DNA of 64,000 nt. It comes from Pseudolactococcus plantarum. Its GTDB lineage: Bacteria; Bacillota; Bacilli; Lactobacillales; Streptococcaceae. This document shows, one piece after another, positions 26,487-35,703 of this stretch (its first letter is position 1; every line of letters begins with the position of its first letter). A program made the position numbers and the translations under genes. The stretch is from positions 140,104-204,103 of the forward strand of contig NZ_JXJX01000002.1 in NCBI RefSeq assembly GCF_002441715.1. The letters are read 5' to 3'. The notes under the pieces are model-generated. The model was not told where the DNA came from and searched no databases. It worked only from the letters and a program-made list of their open reading frames with translations.

Positions 26487-29400
26487 CACTTACTCCTTTG
26501 AATAATTCAGGTAGTTTGAGTTTACTATAAGATGAGCCACCTCTTATCACAAAATAACTGTCTTGAATAGAGAGCTCAGCTTCACTTGTTGATCCTGTTC
26601 CTTTGATTAATGCACTATCATAAATTCTTGATCCAACTAATCCTGAAAATTTGAGTTGCCGAAGTACTTTTGGTACATCATCAAAACTTTTAGAAATATA
26701 TTCATGGGGACCAAAAATAATAATATCCAATCCGGCTTTATACGTATTTTTTAGCAAGACCAAAAAATCATTCGCTGAAATAGCTGTTTTTTGAATAAAA
26801 TCTTGGATATTGGAGATGACTAGGATGATACTTTCACCTACCTCATGTTTTTTTACTAATTTTCCATACCCAATCATCCCTTTTATGATAGCTCTAGTTT
26901 CCTTTTTATCTGTAATTAATGTCATATTTGCTGATAAACCAGATTGATCTATTGCATCTTCAAAACTATCATTAAAATCAACCAGTAATACTTCTCTTTG
27001 TACTTTGGATATTTGTCTCAACAAGAGCTGTTGATAAAGTATATTTTGCTCATCATCCATCGGCGCAAATATGAAATAAGGTTGCTGACCTGAAACGAAC
27101 CCAAGCACTTCAGTTGTTTCATAGGACATACCAAATGGCATTTTTTCAACTTTTTGCCACTGAATAACATCTGGTAATGCCTCAAAAGTTTCCCCTGTAA
27201 ATTCATCGGGCACCATAGGAATTTGAGGAGGTCTCACTCCCGTCCAATTTTTATCAAGTGTGATAACGTCATACTCAAGATTAGCTAGTAGCGCTGTACT
27301 AGTGTCGCCAGCTACTGGTAGATAGAACTGGATAGATGTTGGTACATCTCGCATGATTTGACCTCGACCAACTTTGGTTTCTTGCTGAACATAATCACGT
27401 CCCATGATAGTCGTTACTTCGCTTTCATCATTCAGATAAAGGACCATCTTAGTTGAGATCGCACTCATCATGTTCATCCGAACAGCACCAACTCGACTAG
27501 CAGTTAATATCAGATACACACCTAGACTTGGACCCTCACGTAAAACTTGTAATAAGATATTGTCTATTTGATCTTTTCGATTATCGTTGCTACTCAGACC
27601 ATCGTAGTTATCTAAAAGATTCAATATAATCGGTAGACTTGTTTTTGTCTTAGCTTCATACTGCTCTAGGCTAGCAACACCTGCTGTTTTAAATGCACGT
27701 TTACGTTCTGCTAAAGTCTCTGACATACTTGCTAACATTTTGCCGAGTTTTTCTGCTTCCTCTAAGGTCACAATATCAGCCACATGTGGTAAGTCTTTAA
27801 GTGGTAATAAACCATTATTACCAAAGTCCAATAAGTTAACATGGAGTTGTTCTGGCGTATTCACTTTTGCTAAATTTAAAGTCAGCGTTTGAAGTACTGT
27901 CGATTTACCATAACCACTACTTGCAAATATTACCGTGTTACCCGCTTTAGCAAGATCAAAATCGTAGTTCTCTTGTACTTGATCACTTGGTACATCTAGC
28001 AATCCTAATGGCACTTTCAAAGTACGTTGACCGGTAGCTTTAACTACAGGTGTAGGAATATTATCTTCAAGATTAGGCAACCAAGGTTTATCTGGTTGAC
28101 TATAGTTTGAGTGCTTAAAGGTTTTGACGATTTCTTTGATTGTGGATTGAAGTTGTGTTGGCACATCTGCTTTGACGATATCTTGATCAACGATGTCTTC
28201 TCGTGGATCATAAATCAATTCCCACTGTCCTGATGTGTGGATATGATAAATACGTTCATCTTGGATGGCTTCTCTTGTAGCATGAGGGGTATAGTCAACA
28301 CCACCATACCCTGATTGGAAGAGTTCATAGACCTCACTTTCCCCAACACGCAGATAGCCACGACCCGCTTGTGTGATATGTGCGGCATCTCCTGTTTTAA
28401 TCAAGGCTTTCGAATTTGCTTCATCTGACATTTTAAGTGCCACTTTAGATTTCGCATTGGCATCGATCTGGTCATTCACGACTCCATCTGGTTTTTGTGT
28501 CGCAAGAATCAAGTGAACCCCTAACGAGCGACCAATCCGTGCAACTGAGGTCAATTCATCTAAGAATTCTGGCACATTTTCTTTCAACTCCGCAAACTCA
28601 TCAGAAACTAACATGAGATGTGGGAGAGGTTTACTTGGATAATTGATCCCCTCACGTGGCGATGATTTACGTTCACGATACAGTTTCGTATATCCTGCGA
28701 TACTTGTCACACCGTATGTTCTAAACTCCCGTTGCCTTTTTTTGAGCTCGGCATTAATAGATGCTAGTGCCCTCGCTGTACCAGCCCCATCCAAGTTAGT
28801 GATAGACCCCATAAAGTGAGGCAGATCTGCTAAAGTATCAGCGATCCCACCTCCTTTCCAATCGATGATTAACATACCGATATCCTCTGGTGAGAAGTTA
28901 ATGGCAAGTCCCATCAAAAAGGTCGTTAAAAATTCAGATTTCCCAGAACCTGATGTGCCGCCGACAATCGCATGCGGGCCATGTACTTGTTCATGTAAAT
29001 CCCAAAAAGCGGGTTCTTTCTTCCCTTTCCACCCAATCATAGACGCAATAGACTGACTCGGATCAGCTGTAGCCCAACGTTCATCAATAGTCAGCGCTTC
29101 GACCGTTTCAACCATATATTGTTCGAGTAAACTCAATCGGTCAGGAATGGCATTTTTTTCTACCTCCATATGCACTAATCCTGAAAGTTTTCGAAGGGTT
29201 ACCTCAAAACTTTCCTTACTGTCAAGAGCGGGATATGGTTGATAGAGCTTATCTAAGTGCTGGCCATTATCTTGAATAACGATGCCAGTTTGATGGTTTT
29301 TCACTTCTACAAGTGCTGTAATCGTTTCAGGTAAGAGTTTTTGATTCTCTTTACACCAAATCACTGTCACACCTAAATCATGCATATCCTCAGCTAGAAA

Positions 29401-30999
29401 TTCATTAAGACCATGACCTGCAAGATAGCTATCGTCAAAAATAGTAAAGACAAAATGAGGCAAGAAAGTAGGGTTTTCTCGACCTGCTGCAGCTAATACT
29501 TGTTTCCTTGAATTCACAATTTGATAAAAACTTGATAGGACCATATCTCGTGATTTAGCGTTATAGACAAGCCCTCGTGTATTGATTGATTTAAGTTTAA
29601 AATGTGGTAAGAAGCGCCAGTTGTCCCAACTTTTTGTATAAGTAGCTTCAGGCACTAAAGTAATCAAGTTAACATCTCTATACGAATGGAAAAACGCCAG
29701 TTGTAAATACAAGTTTTCAACCGTCTGTCTTAACGCCTCATCATTTCCGATTAAGCCTAAGGTTTGATTGCTTAACGATAAAACAACCGGAACATCTGGC
29801 TGTTGACTAAATGTTCCAACTATCTGTTTAACGTGTGTAGCCCAGTCATCTTCATCTCTTGACGTATAATCGCTTGTCACCTTCAAAGTTGAGGCTTGCT
29901 CACCTGTTCCTAATGACACTTGTAAAAAATCTTTATGATTCACCATACGTTCATACAAACGGGCATCATATTTATCAATCATCTCAAGCAATAACTCAGG
30001 TGAAACATGTTGATAGTGAAGGATTTGTCTTTCTTTTCGGTGTGCAAGACCGAGTTGACCTGTTAATTTGACTAGATAGTGTTGGTAGTCTACTTCACGA
30101 TGACTTTCTCTCGCCAATCGGTCTTGTTTATCTGTACGATACTGAGTGATCGTAAAGGTCACCGTCATGAGACTAGCAAGTGCTGTAGCCATCATCATCA
30201 TGGGATTACGCCCGCTCATGAGTGTCACCGCACTACCTGCTACCAACATCCCGACTGGTGGTAGAATAGCTTTCAGTAAACCATCTTTAGGGGCTTGTTC
30301 TTTATCTTCGATCTTTTCATACTTAAATGTTGCATCAGGTAGCTGTAAATTTAATCTTGGAGAACGCCGATACTCAGGGAAATCTTGCGGATTTTCAAGT
30401 TTGCGATGTTGCGGTAAGAAAAACTCAGGATTGAAAATAATGTCTTTTGAAAAAGTCGTCACTTTCCATTGGTCTGGTCGTCTTTCTAACATTAAATCAG
30501 GGGTTAAAATCGTGTCGCCAACTTTAAATTCACAAGACATACTCTGCGTGATTTTATCATCATTATAGTAAACAAACTCTCCCAAAGGGTTAATCAGAAC
30601 GTTGGGCTGTTTCGCATTTGTGTTATCAATCATTAATAGAGTATCATCTAAGGTTCGAATGGCACAGTGCTCATTTTGATTATGAATGATCACTTCCTGG
30701 GTATCTAAAACTAAAAAATGGGTCTGTAACACTTGCTTTGGTAATACCAAAAAACTCAGACCGCCTATGTCGTTTTTACCAGTTGTCGCTTTATCACCAT
30801 TTAGCATCACTTTGTCATCTACAATGCCACATGGCTTGCCCTCATAAGCAACACTCATTTTTGAGTCAGTAAGTGTGATACGAGCTAACTGGTCTTTCAA
30901 AATAAAAATAATATAGAGAATTTCTTCAGGATGGCGGACATCATATAAGAAATTTTGGTTGTCTTGTGTCCCATGTGCTGTATCAAATAATGTTGTCAT
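26479..30999 (-). CDS. essC: T7SSb motor ATPase EssC
   Basis: The membrane-bound FtsK/SpoIIIE-type motor that drives secretion. 1506 residues, the usual size. The N-terminal about 230 residues fit the tandem FHA region. Two membrane helices lie near 235-280. ATPase domain 1 has Walker A GGTSGSGKSE (about 680) and Walker B MLIIDWKGGG (about 710). Domain 2 has SSGYGKST (about 1030) and a NLLDNYDGL strand. Domain 3 lacks a Walker A (FIFAPMDDEQN in its place), as is common for EssC, and the C-terminal 200 residues are the part that selects effectors in staphylococci. It starts one base after essB, with AGGA seven bases upstream of its ATG. Confidence 0.95.
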   Translation of the reverse strand: MTTLFDTAHGTQDNQNFLYDVRHPEEILYIIFILKDQLARITLTDSKMSVAYEGKPCGIVDDKVMLNGDKATTGKNDIGGLSFLVLPKQVLQTHFLVLDTQEVIIHNQNEHCAIRTLDDTLLMIDNTNAKQPNVLINPLGEFVYYNDDKITQSMSCEFKVGDTILTPDLMLERRPDQWKVTTFSKDIIFNPEFFLPQHRKLENPQDFPEYRRSPRLNLQLPDATFKYEKIEDKEQAPKDGLLKAILPPVGMLVAGSAVTLMSGRNPMMMMATALASLMTVTFTITQYRTDKQDRLARESHREVDYQHYLVKLTGQLGLAHRKERQILHYQHVSPELLLEMIDKYDARLYERMVNHKDFLQVSLGTGEQASTLKVTSDYTSRDEDDWATHVKQIVGTFSQQPDVPVVLSLSNQTLGLIGNDEALRQTVENLYLQLAFFHSYRDVNLITLVPEATYTKSWDNWRFLPHFKLKSINTRGLVYNAKSRDMVLSSFYQIVNSRKQVLAAAGRENPTFLPHFVFTIFDDSYLAGHGLNEFLAEDMHDLGVTVIWCKENQKLLPETITALVEVKNHQTGIVIQDNGQHLDKLYQPYPALDSKESFEVTLRKLSGLVHMEVEKNAIPDRLSLLEQYMVETVEALTIDERWATADPSQSIASMIGWKGKKEPAFWDLHEQVHGPHAIVGGTSGSGKSEFLTTFLMGLAINFSPEDIGMLIIDWKGGGIADTLADLPHFMGSITNLDGAGTARALASINAELKKRQREFRTYGVTSIAGYTKLYRERKSSPREGINYPSKPLPHLMLVSDEFAELKENVPEFLDELTSVARIGRSLGVHLILATQKPDGVVNDQIDANAKSKVALKMSDEANSKALIKTGDAAHITQAGRGYLRVGESEVYELFQSGYGGVDYTPHATREAIQDERIYHIHTSGQWELIYDPREDIVDQDIVKADVPTQLQSTIKEIVKTFKHSNYSQPDKPWLPNLEDNIPTPVVKATGQRTLKVPLGLLDVPSDQVQENYDFDLAKAGNTVIFASSGYGKSTVLQTLTLNLAKVNTPEQLHVNLLDFGNNGLLPLKDLPHVADIVTLEEAEKLGKMLASMSETLAERKRAFKTAGVASLEQYEAKTKTSLPIILNLLDNYDGLSSNDNRKDQIDNILLQVLREGPSLGVYLILTASRVGAVRMNMMSAISTKMVLYLNDESEVTTIMGRDYVQQETKVGRGQIMRDVPTSIQFYLPVAGDTSTALLANLEYDVITLDKNWTGVRPPQIPMVPDEFTGETFEALPDVIQWQKVEKMPFGMSYETTEVLGFVSGQQPYFIFAPMDDEQNILYQQLLLRQISKVQREVLLVDFNDSFEDAIDQSGLSANMTLITDKKETRAIIKGMIGYGKLVKKHEVGESIILVISNIQDFIQKTAISANDFLVLLKNTYKAGLDIIIFGPHEYISKSFDDVPKVLRQLKFSGLVGSRIYDSALIKGTGSTSEAELSIQDSYFVIRGGSSYSKLKLPELFKGVSDV

Positions 31000-31000
31000 C

Positions 31001-32131
31001 TTATTTTCCTAAACTTTTACTGAGCTCTTGAATTTGCTTATGATACGTTTCAAGTTTCTTTTGTTTGGTTTCGCCATTCATCGTCGTATTTAATTTCGTG
31101 GCTTGGTAGAGATCTGTATATGCAAGTAGTGTCAACTGATCATCGCCTATATTTTTAGCCATATCTAGTGCTTTTTCAAATTCACCGCGTCCCTGATAAA
31201 TCCAATAATTTAGGGTATTATCATCTGTCACAGCAGAGATGTTATTTAACACTGCCTGTTTTTGCGACACCGTTAAGTCTGCCAACTGAATCGCAGATGA
31301 TGCCAGGATAAAGCGAGCATTTTTTGGCAGTTCTTTTGGTTGATAGGTTTTCAAATCGTTCAAAGACTTATCATAATGCTTGGTGATAAAATCAGCTTGT
31401 GCTGAGATAATTGCTTCTTTTTTCGGTATGGTAAATCTGCGATCGATAGTCATAAAACTCCCCATCACGATGGCCAAAAGCAACCCAATTATGCCAGTAT
31501 ATTTGAAGATATAGTAGCGGACTTTGGCAACTTTAATATGATTTTTTGCGTCTTTTTGTTTTAATTTGGCTAATTTCTCGGATACAGTACGGTGGAGGGT
31601 TTCAAAATCCTCACTTGCCGAAATTGCTTGACTATTTGCGTCTTTTAAGCTGATGTCTCCACCTACAACTTGATCATAGCTCAGTTTTAGACTTAACAAA
31701 CACAGTACTAACGCTTTGTATTGCGAAAGCAATAACTCAGGATCAGACATCATAGGAGATAAGTTATCTTTTAGGCCGCTATGTATAAAAGTAAAGCAAT
31801 CGTCAATCAAAAAAATATTTTCAGGGTGCACAAAAGGTACAGTGTAACCCAACTCTTGTGTGAGTAATCCCTTTAATTTGACCGCTAGTGTCAAACGTTC
31901 AATCTCAGACTTTGTTTCAAGCAGTAGGGTCGACAAACTTTTACTATGATTAGGGATGTCATAAGTAACTTCAAAACTATAGATATCGCTTGCAGATGCC
32001 TTAAGCGGCAATTTACTTTGAATAAACGCTAATCCTTGTGGGTGGACTTGTGTCCCTATCAAAAAAACGGTTAGGTTTGTGTCTCTTTTTTCAAGTGCTA
32101 AGGTGTTTTGTCCATCAAAACAGTTCATCAT
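31001..32131 (-). CDS. essB: T7SSb membrane component EssB
   Basis: A 376-residue protein. The N-terminal half (to about residue 210) is the pseudokinase-like cytoplasmic domain, ending in a basic segment. One membrane helix follows (YTGIIGLLLAIVMGSFMTI, about 212-232), then an outer helical domain rich in Lys and Gln. EssB is a structural part of the secretion channel and contacts EssC. Its start overlaps the esaB stop by four bases (ATGA); a second ATG follows directly. Confidence 0.92.
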   Translation of the reverse strand: MMNCFDGQNTLALEKRDTNLTVFLIGTQVHPQGLAFIQSKLPLKASASDIYSFEVTYDIPNHSKSLSTLLLETKSEIERLTLAVKLKGLLTQELGYTVPFVHPENIFLIDDCFTFIHSGLKDNLSPMMSDPELLLSQYKALVLCLLSLKLSYDQVVGGDISLKDANSQAISASEDFETLHRTVSEKLAKLKQKDAKNHIKVAKVRYYIFKYTGIIGLLLAIVMGSFMTIDRRFTIPKKEAIISAQADFITKHYDKSLNDLKTYQPKELPKNARFILASSAIQLADLTVSQKQAVLNNISAVTDDNTLNYWIYQGRGEFEKALDMAKNIGDDQLTLLAYTDLYQATKLNTTMNGETKQKKLETYHKQIQELSKSLGK

Positions 32132-32379
32132 TCTTCTCCTACAATCAGTTGCAAAATATCACCATTCCCCAATCCTAATTCAGCTAAAGTCAAGTGACTA
32201 GCAAATACTAGTGTTTTGCCTTTCACCGTAAAGTGCCAGTGAGGAGGTAAACTTTGTTTATTTTTTTCAAAAGCTTGGCTTAATAACTCAATCAAGCGAG
32301 TAGCCGTGACAGTTGATGGGACAGCTAAGTCTACTTGCTTCCCTTGCCATGCCAAACTAATTTCAAGATGGTCTTTCAT
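32128..32379 (-). CDS. esaB: Ubiquitin-like T7SS protein EsaB
   Basis: An 83-residue protein with a ubiquitin-like fold pattern ending LTLAELGLGNGDILQLIVGEE, as in EsaB/YukD. It is an essential small cytoplasmic component or regulator of T7SSb. It overlaps both neighbours by four bases (ATGA at each junction), so essA, esaB and essB are translationally coupled. Confidence 0.9.
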   Translation of the reverse strand: MKDHLEISLAWQGKQVDLAVPSTVTATRLIELLSQAFEKNKQSLPPHWHFTVKGKTLVFASHLTLAELGLGNGDILQLIVGEE

Positions 32380-32846
32380 CTTCTCCTCTTTCTACGCGTC
32401 CACATCCTAGACACAACAGCTGTTAAGATCAACAATGGCAGTGCGAACACTAACAAAAAAAACATCGGCTTTGTATCAGAAGGCTGCGTCGATTTCGCAA
32501 CAGGTAGGTGTGTCTGTTTATAAGTTTTAAACAAATTTGTTTTAAGCGGTTGATAATCTTTTTGGTATAAATCATTTTGGCTCGTCCGATTAAAATCAAG
32601 CTTCTGAATCAGTTGACGACAACTGACAGTTTGATCAGCTCTCTCCTGAATTTTTTTTGTTAATGTTTCTGAAAAGAGTTGGCCACGAATATCAAACTCA
32701 GAACCACTTGATCCATCACCAGATTGATTAGTGATCACAGTCGTATTTAATTGCAGACTGCCATCACTATCAGCTAGCGTAACAGATGGTAGCAACATGA
32801 TACAAACACAGCCTATGAAACTGGTTAGTAAGCTTCTATTTTTCAT
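32376..32846 (-). CDS. essA: T7SSb membrane component EssA
   Basis: A 156-residue protein with an N-terminal signal/anchor helix (LLTSFIGCVCIMLLPSVTLA), an outer central region of about 90 residues, and a C-terminal helix (FFLLVFALPLLILTAVVS) followed by RMWTRRKRRR. This is the EssA layout. Start at 32846 was chosen because AGGAG lies five bases upstream; the frame runs on to 32888 across the terminator hairpin. Confidence 0.85.
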   Translation of the reverse strand: MKNRSLLTSFIGCVCIMLLPSVTLADSDGSLQLNTTVITNQSGDGSSGSEFDIRGQLFSETLTKKIQERADQTVSCRQLIQKLDFNRTSQNDLYQKDYQPLKTNLFKTYKQTHLPVAKSTQPSDTKPMFFLLVFALPLLILTAVVSRMWTRRKRRR

Positions 32847-32861
32847 CCTATCTCCTAAAAT

Positions 32862-32883
32862 AAAAAAGCACCACACGGGCGCT
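32862..32883 (-). terminator. Terminator-like hairpin between esxA and essA
   Basis: Minus-strand stem AGCGCC / GGTGCT (one G-U pair) with loop CGTGT, followed by six T. It lies six bases after the esxA stop and 15 bases before the essA start codon. It probably stops part of the transcripts so that esxA mRNA exceeds the rest. Confidence 0.6.
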
Positions 32884-32888
32884 CTCAA

Positions 32889-33179
32889 TTAGAATCCAAA
32901 ACTTTGAGCATCTTGTGCATCTCGTTCTTCCACAGTATCCGCATATTTGTTCAACTGTTGGTTGATATTTTCTAACAAGTCTTCAAATTTTTGGACATTT
33001 TGATACAGTTGGTTATACTGCTCTAAGTACGCTTGGAAGGCTTGACCTTTCCATTCTTCGGCAATCGTGCTATTCATACTGTTCACACGTTGGATGGCTT
33101 GTTCAATCTGTTCTTTAGACTGAATGTACACTTGAGCTTGTTGTTTGAGCTCAGCAGGGGTTACACTAATTGTTGACAT
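32889..33179 (-). CDS. esxA: WXG100 protein EsxA
   Basis: A 96-residue helical hairpin protein with the WXG turn EEWKGQAFQAY near residue 41 and a C-terminal helix with YADTVEERD, resembling the Y-x-x-x-D/E export signal. EsxA is the hallmark secreted substrate and is needed for T7SSb activity. Start at 33179 (MSTISVTPAEL) follows AGGGG by four bases; an adjacent ATG at 33182 is too close to it. First gene of the operon, behind a strong predicted promoter. Confidence 0.93.
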   Translation of the reverse strand: MSTISVTPAELKQQAQVYIQSKEQIEQAIQRVNSMNSTIAEEWKGQAFQAYLEQYNQLYQNVQKFEDLLENINQQLNKYADTVEERDAQDAQSFGF

Positions 33180-33233
33180 CATTCCCCTCTTTCTTAAATA
33201 AATCGAAATTTTCATCTTATAATGATACTGTTA

Positions 33234-33263
33234 ATTTTAGCAAACTATCCCTTAGTTTGTCAA
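33234..33263 (-). promoter_or_regulatory. esxA (T7SS) promoter
   Basis: Minus strand: -35 TTGACA (33263-33258), 18-bp spacer, -10 TAAAAT (33239-33234) preceded by TGC, which makes it an extended -10. The start of transcription should fall near 33227, leaving a leader of about 48 nt. The spacer holds a perfect dyad (next entry). Confidence 0.75.
33241..33259. promoter_or_regulatory. Operator-like dyad between -35 and -10 of the esxA promoter
   Basis: Perfect inverted repeat CAAACTA-N5-TAGTTTG filling almost the whole spacer of the promoter. A dimeric repressor bound here would block polymerase. No regulator gene lies inside the island. Confidence 0.5.
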
Positions 33264-33277
33264 GGAATAACCTTAAT

Positions 33278-33296
33278 TTAATGTAATACTTAATGT
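33278..33296. promoter_or_regulatory. Direct repeats upstream of the esxA promoter
   Basis: TTAATGT at 33278-33284 and again at 33290-33296, a 12-bp period, starting 15 bp upstream of the -35 on the minus strand. The place fits an activator, but AT-richness makes chance possible. Confidence 0.3.
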
Positions 33297-33341
33297 TATT
33301 TTTAAATTTTCTTATTTACATTCGAAATACTTTATTTAATT

Positions 33342-33383
33342 AAAAAAACTAAGAGCAGACATCTTGTCTACTCTTAGTTTTTT
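33342..33383. terminator. Terminator after pbp2B
   Basis: Long stem (arms AAAAAACTAAGAG-AGACA type, one mismatch, small loop) with T-runs on both strands. It isolates the T7SS operon from pbp2B transcription. Confidence 0.85.
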
Positions 33384-33447
33384 GTTATTTTTCAACAGTT
33401 TATCACTTGTAATAACTGACATCTTTTAGCATGTCAGCGGATGAGGT

Positions 33448-35562
33448 TTATTTAAACCCATACATACTATTATAAAGGTTGACAATATCTCGTGTGATAT
33501 CTTGGTTGGCATGGGTTGTCACACCACCAGCTTTTATGAGTGTATCTGGTATCATCACACCAATGGCAATCTGTGGATTGTCAGAAGGTGCATAGGCGAC
33601 CACATTATTAACTGAGGTATAAATTTGATTGCCACTTGCATCTAATGTATATGTTTCTGATGTACCTGTCTTAGCATTAATGCTTACATTAGCACCATTC
33701 ATCACATCTTTACCAGTCGCCATACTACCACCGTGTGTCACTTGAAACATCCCTTGTTGTAATAAATTAATATTTTCTTGAGAAGTGTCGATCGTGTTCA
33801 GTGTTTTAGATGGGATTGTTTCTTTTAGTTTCCCTAAAGTACCATCTCCAGTATTACTGTAAATACCTGCTACGAGTCTAGGCGCAACACGTTTCCCATT
33901 GTTCGCAATTGTTGCGGCATATTGGGCTAATTGTAGCGGTGTATAAGTATCATACTGTCCAAAGCTTTCATCTAAATAGTTCCCAGCATCGGCATTTTGA
34001 CCTAGATATCCAGGCGTTGCACCTGGGATATCTAGACCTGTTGCGACACCTAAGCCGTACTCACCATATGCTGCTCTAAGTTTTTTAAAAGAGTCGTCTA
34101 GTTTATCTGTGTAAATCGTCATCTGCGGGTGATAAGGTTGACCCATGATATCTAAAGCAGTTTGAATCATATACGTATTGGATGAGTATTCTAGGGCTTG
34201 AACTGCTGAGATAGGTAATGCACCACCATTTGTAAACCAAGACTGTTTAACTGGTGAACCAGCGATAGCAATAGGCTGGTCAGTTAAAACCTGATTACCA
34301 GATAACACATTATTTTGCCAACCTGCTGTGATCGTCGCCATTTTAACAACGGACCCCGGGGTAAATGCATTTTGTATTGCGCCTAGTGCATCATCTGTGA
34401 TACTACCAGTTGTTTTATCATGAGCGATCCCACCTAAGGCATATATGGCACCACTACTTGGATTCATAACGACGGCATAGGCACCCTTAGATAGGGCACC
34501 ATAACCTTCTCCTTGTAAGGCAGCAAAATTTTTCTTTAAGATATCTTGCACACCTTGTTGGAATTTAGAGTCGATGGTTAACTTAAGGTTATCTCCAGGT
34601 ACTTCTTTGACCAGTGTATTTGTCTTTTTCACATCACCAGACTTGCCAACGATGATTTGCTTCACACCACTCGTACCATGTAATGCTTCTTCATAGCCTT
34701 TTTCTAAGTAAGATGTCCCCACACGATCGTTTCGTGAATACCCTTTTTTAAGATAGGCACTCAAATCTTCAGCCGGGATACCTATCTGCTCGCTCGTGAC
34801 AGTCCCTACAACACTTGCAAAGGTTGGATCATGATACTCTCTCTCCCAAGTCGTACCGACTGAGATCCCTTTATATGCACGCTCATTTTCAGCGATTTCT
34901 GCCTGTTGTGTTGCTGTAAAATTACCTGAGGCGATAATTGTCGTCGCAAAATTAGACGTCGCATTCATTTTTTTATAAAGGGTAGCTGCGATCAAGGTAT
35001 TTTGATCAAAATCAATATCTGATGCAGTGACTTTACTGATATATTTAGCATAAAGTTTGCCTTCATCTAATTTTTCACCAGTTTTGCGATCAATTTTGTC
35101 TTTATTTGATAGCTGACCTTGTATTTTTGCCAGATTATCTGGATCAGCTAAAAAGAAATCTTTTTTATCTCGTTCGGTCAATTCTTTTGGATTAACCGCA
35201 TCTGGGATCAGGCTGACTAGTTTAGTGGCAACTTGACGCATCGCATCCGCTGTCATTTTATTAGTACGTGTAAACGTAATCGTCTGTACAGCTTTATTGC
35301 CCACAAAAACATTCCCATTTGCATCATAGATTTGGCCCCTTGGCGCTCCTTCTGTGACAGTTGCCATAGAACCAGTAGAGATTAGTTTCTTATCATAAAA
35401 TGCTTTATTAGCAATTTGCATATGATATAATCTACCGATGAGCACTAAAAACAAAGCAAAGATAACAAAAAATAGGATATTAATCCTGTTTAATATCGCT
35501 TTTGATGGGTTAACTAAAACTTTTGGAGATTGATTTTTTTTTAAACTCTTTTTCGATTTCAT
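33448..35562 (-). CDS. pbp2B: Penicillin-binding protein 2B (class B transpeptidase)
   Basis: A 704-residue protein with a short basic cytoplasmic tail, one membrane helix (ILFFVIFALFLVLIGRLYH, about residues 29-47), a dimerisation/pedestal domain, and a transpeptidase domain. Active-site motifs are SVVK (Ser near residue 404), SSN (about 462) and KTG (about 632). It makes the septal and peripheral cross-links of peptidoglycan. The ATG has no clear ribosome site; a TATAAT lies exactly seven bases upstream, so the mRNA may be leaderless. In streptococci it usually neighbours recR. Confidence 0.92.
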   Translation of the reverse strand: MKSKKSLKKNQSPKVLVNPSKAILNRINILFFVIFALFLVLIGRLYHMQIANKAFYDKKLISTGSMATVTEGAPRGQIYDANGNVFVGNKAVQTITFTRTNKMTADAMRQVATKLVSLIPDAVNPKELTERDKKDFFLADPDNLAKIQGQLSNKDKIDRKTGEKLDEGKLYAKYISKVTASDIDFDQNTLIAATLYKKMNATSNFATTIIASGNFTATQQAEIAENERAYKGISVGTTWEREYHDPTFASVVGTVTSEQIGIPAEDLSAYLKKGYSRNDRVGTSYLEKGYEEALHGTSGVKQIIVGKSGDVKKTNTLVKEVPGDNLKLTIDSKFQQGVQDILKKNFAALQGEGYGALSKGAYAVVMNPSSGAIYALGGIAHDKTTGSITDDALGAIQNAFTPGSVVKMATITAGWQNNVLSGNQVLTDQPIAIAGSPVKQSWFTNGGALPISAVQALEYSSNTYMIQTALDIMGQPYHPQMTIYTDKLDDSFKKLRAAYGEYGLGVATGLDIPGATPGYLGQNADAGNYLDESFGQYDTYTPLQLAQYAATIANNGKRVAPRLVAGIYSNTGDGTLGKLKETIPSKTLNTIDTSQENINLLQQGMFQVTHGGSMATGKDVMNGANVSINAKTGTSETYTLDASGNQIYTSVNNVVAYAPSDNPQIAIGVMIPDTLIKAGGVTTHANQDITRDIVNLYNSMYGFK

Positions 35563-35569
35563 TAGTCTT

Positions 35570-35575
35570 ATTATA
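35570..35575 (-). promoter_or_regulatory. pbp2B -10 element
   Basis: Perfect TATAAT on the minus strand, seven bases before the pbp2B ATG; no strong -35 is visible. Transcription would start at or within about one base of the start codon. Confidence 0.45.
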
Positions 35576-35669
35576 CGATAATTTGATCAAAAAAACCATC
35601 AATCATCCAATGAGATTTTTGATGGATTTTGTGCGTTTGCTCTGATATATGTCACACCGACGACAAACA

Positions 35670-35696
35670 AAAATAACCCGATGGTATCGGATTATC
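35670..35696 (-). terminator. gpmA terminator
   Basis: Minus-strand stem AATCCGAT / ATCGGGTT with a three-base loop, followed by ATTTTTG. It lies just after the gpmA stop. Confidence 0.7.
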
Positions 35697-35703
35697 TATA
35701 TGA

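Noticed and set aside
26479-30999. Missing Walker A in EssC domain 3 as a sign of inactivation
   Set aside because: Degenerate third ATPase domains are usual for EssC; domains 1 and 2 are intact.
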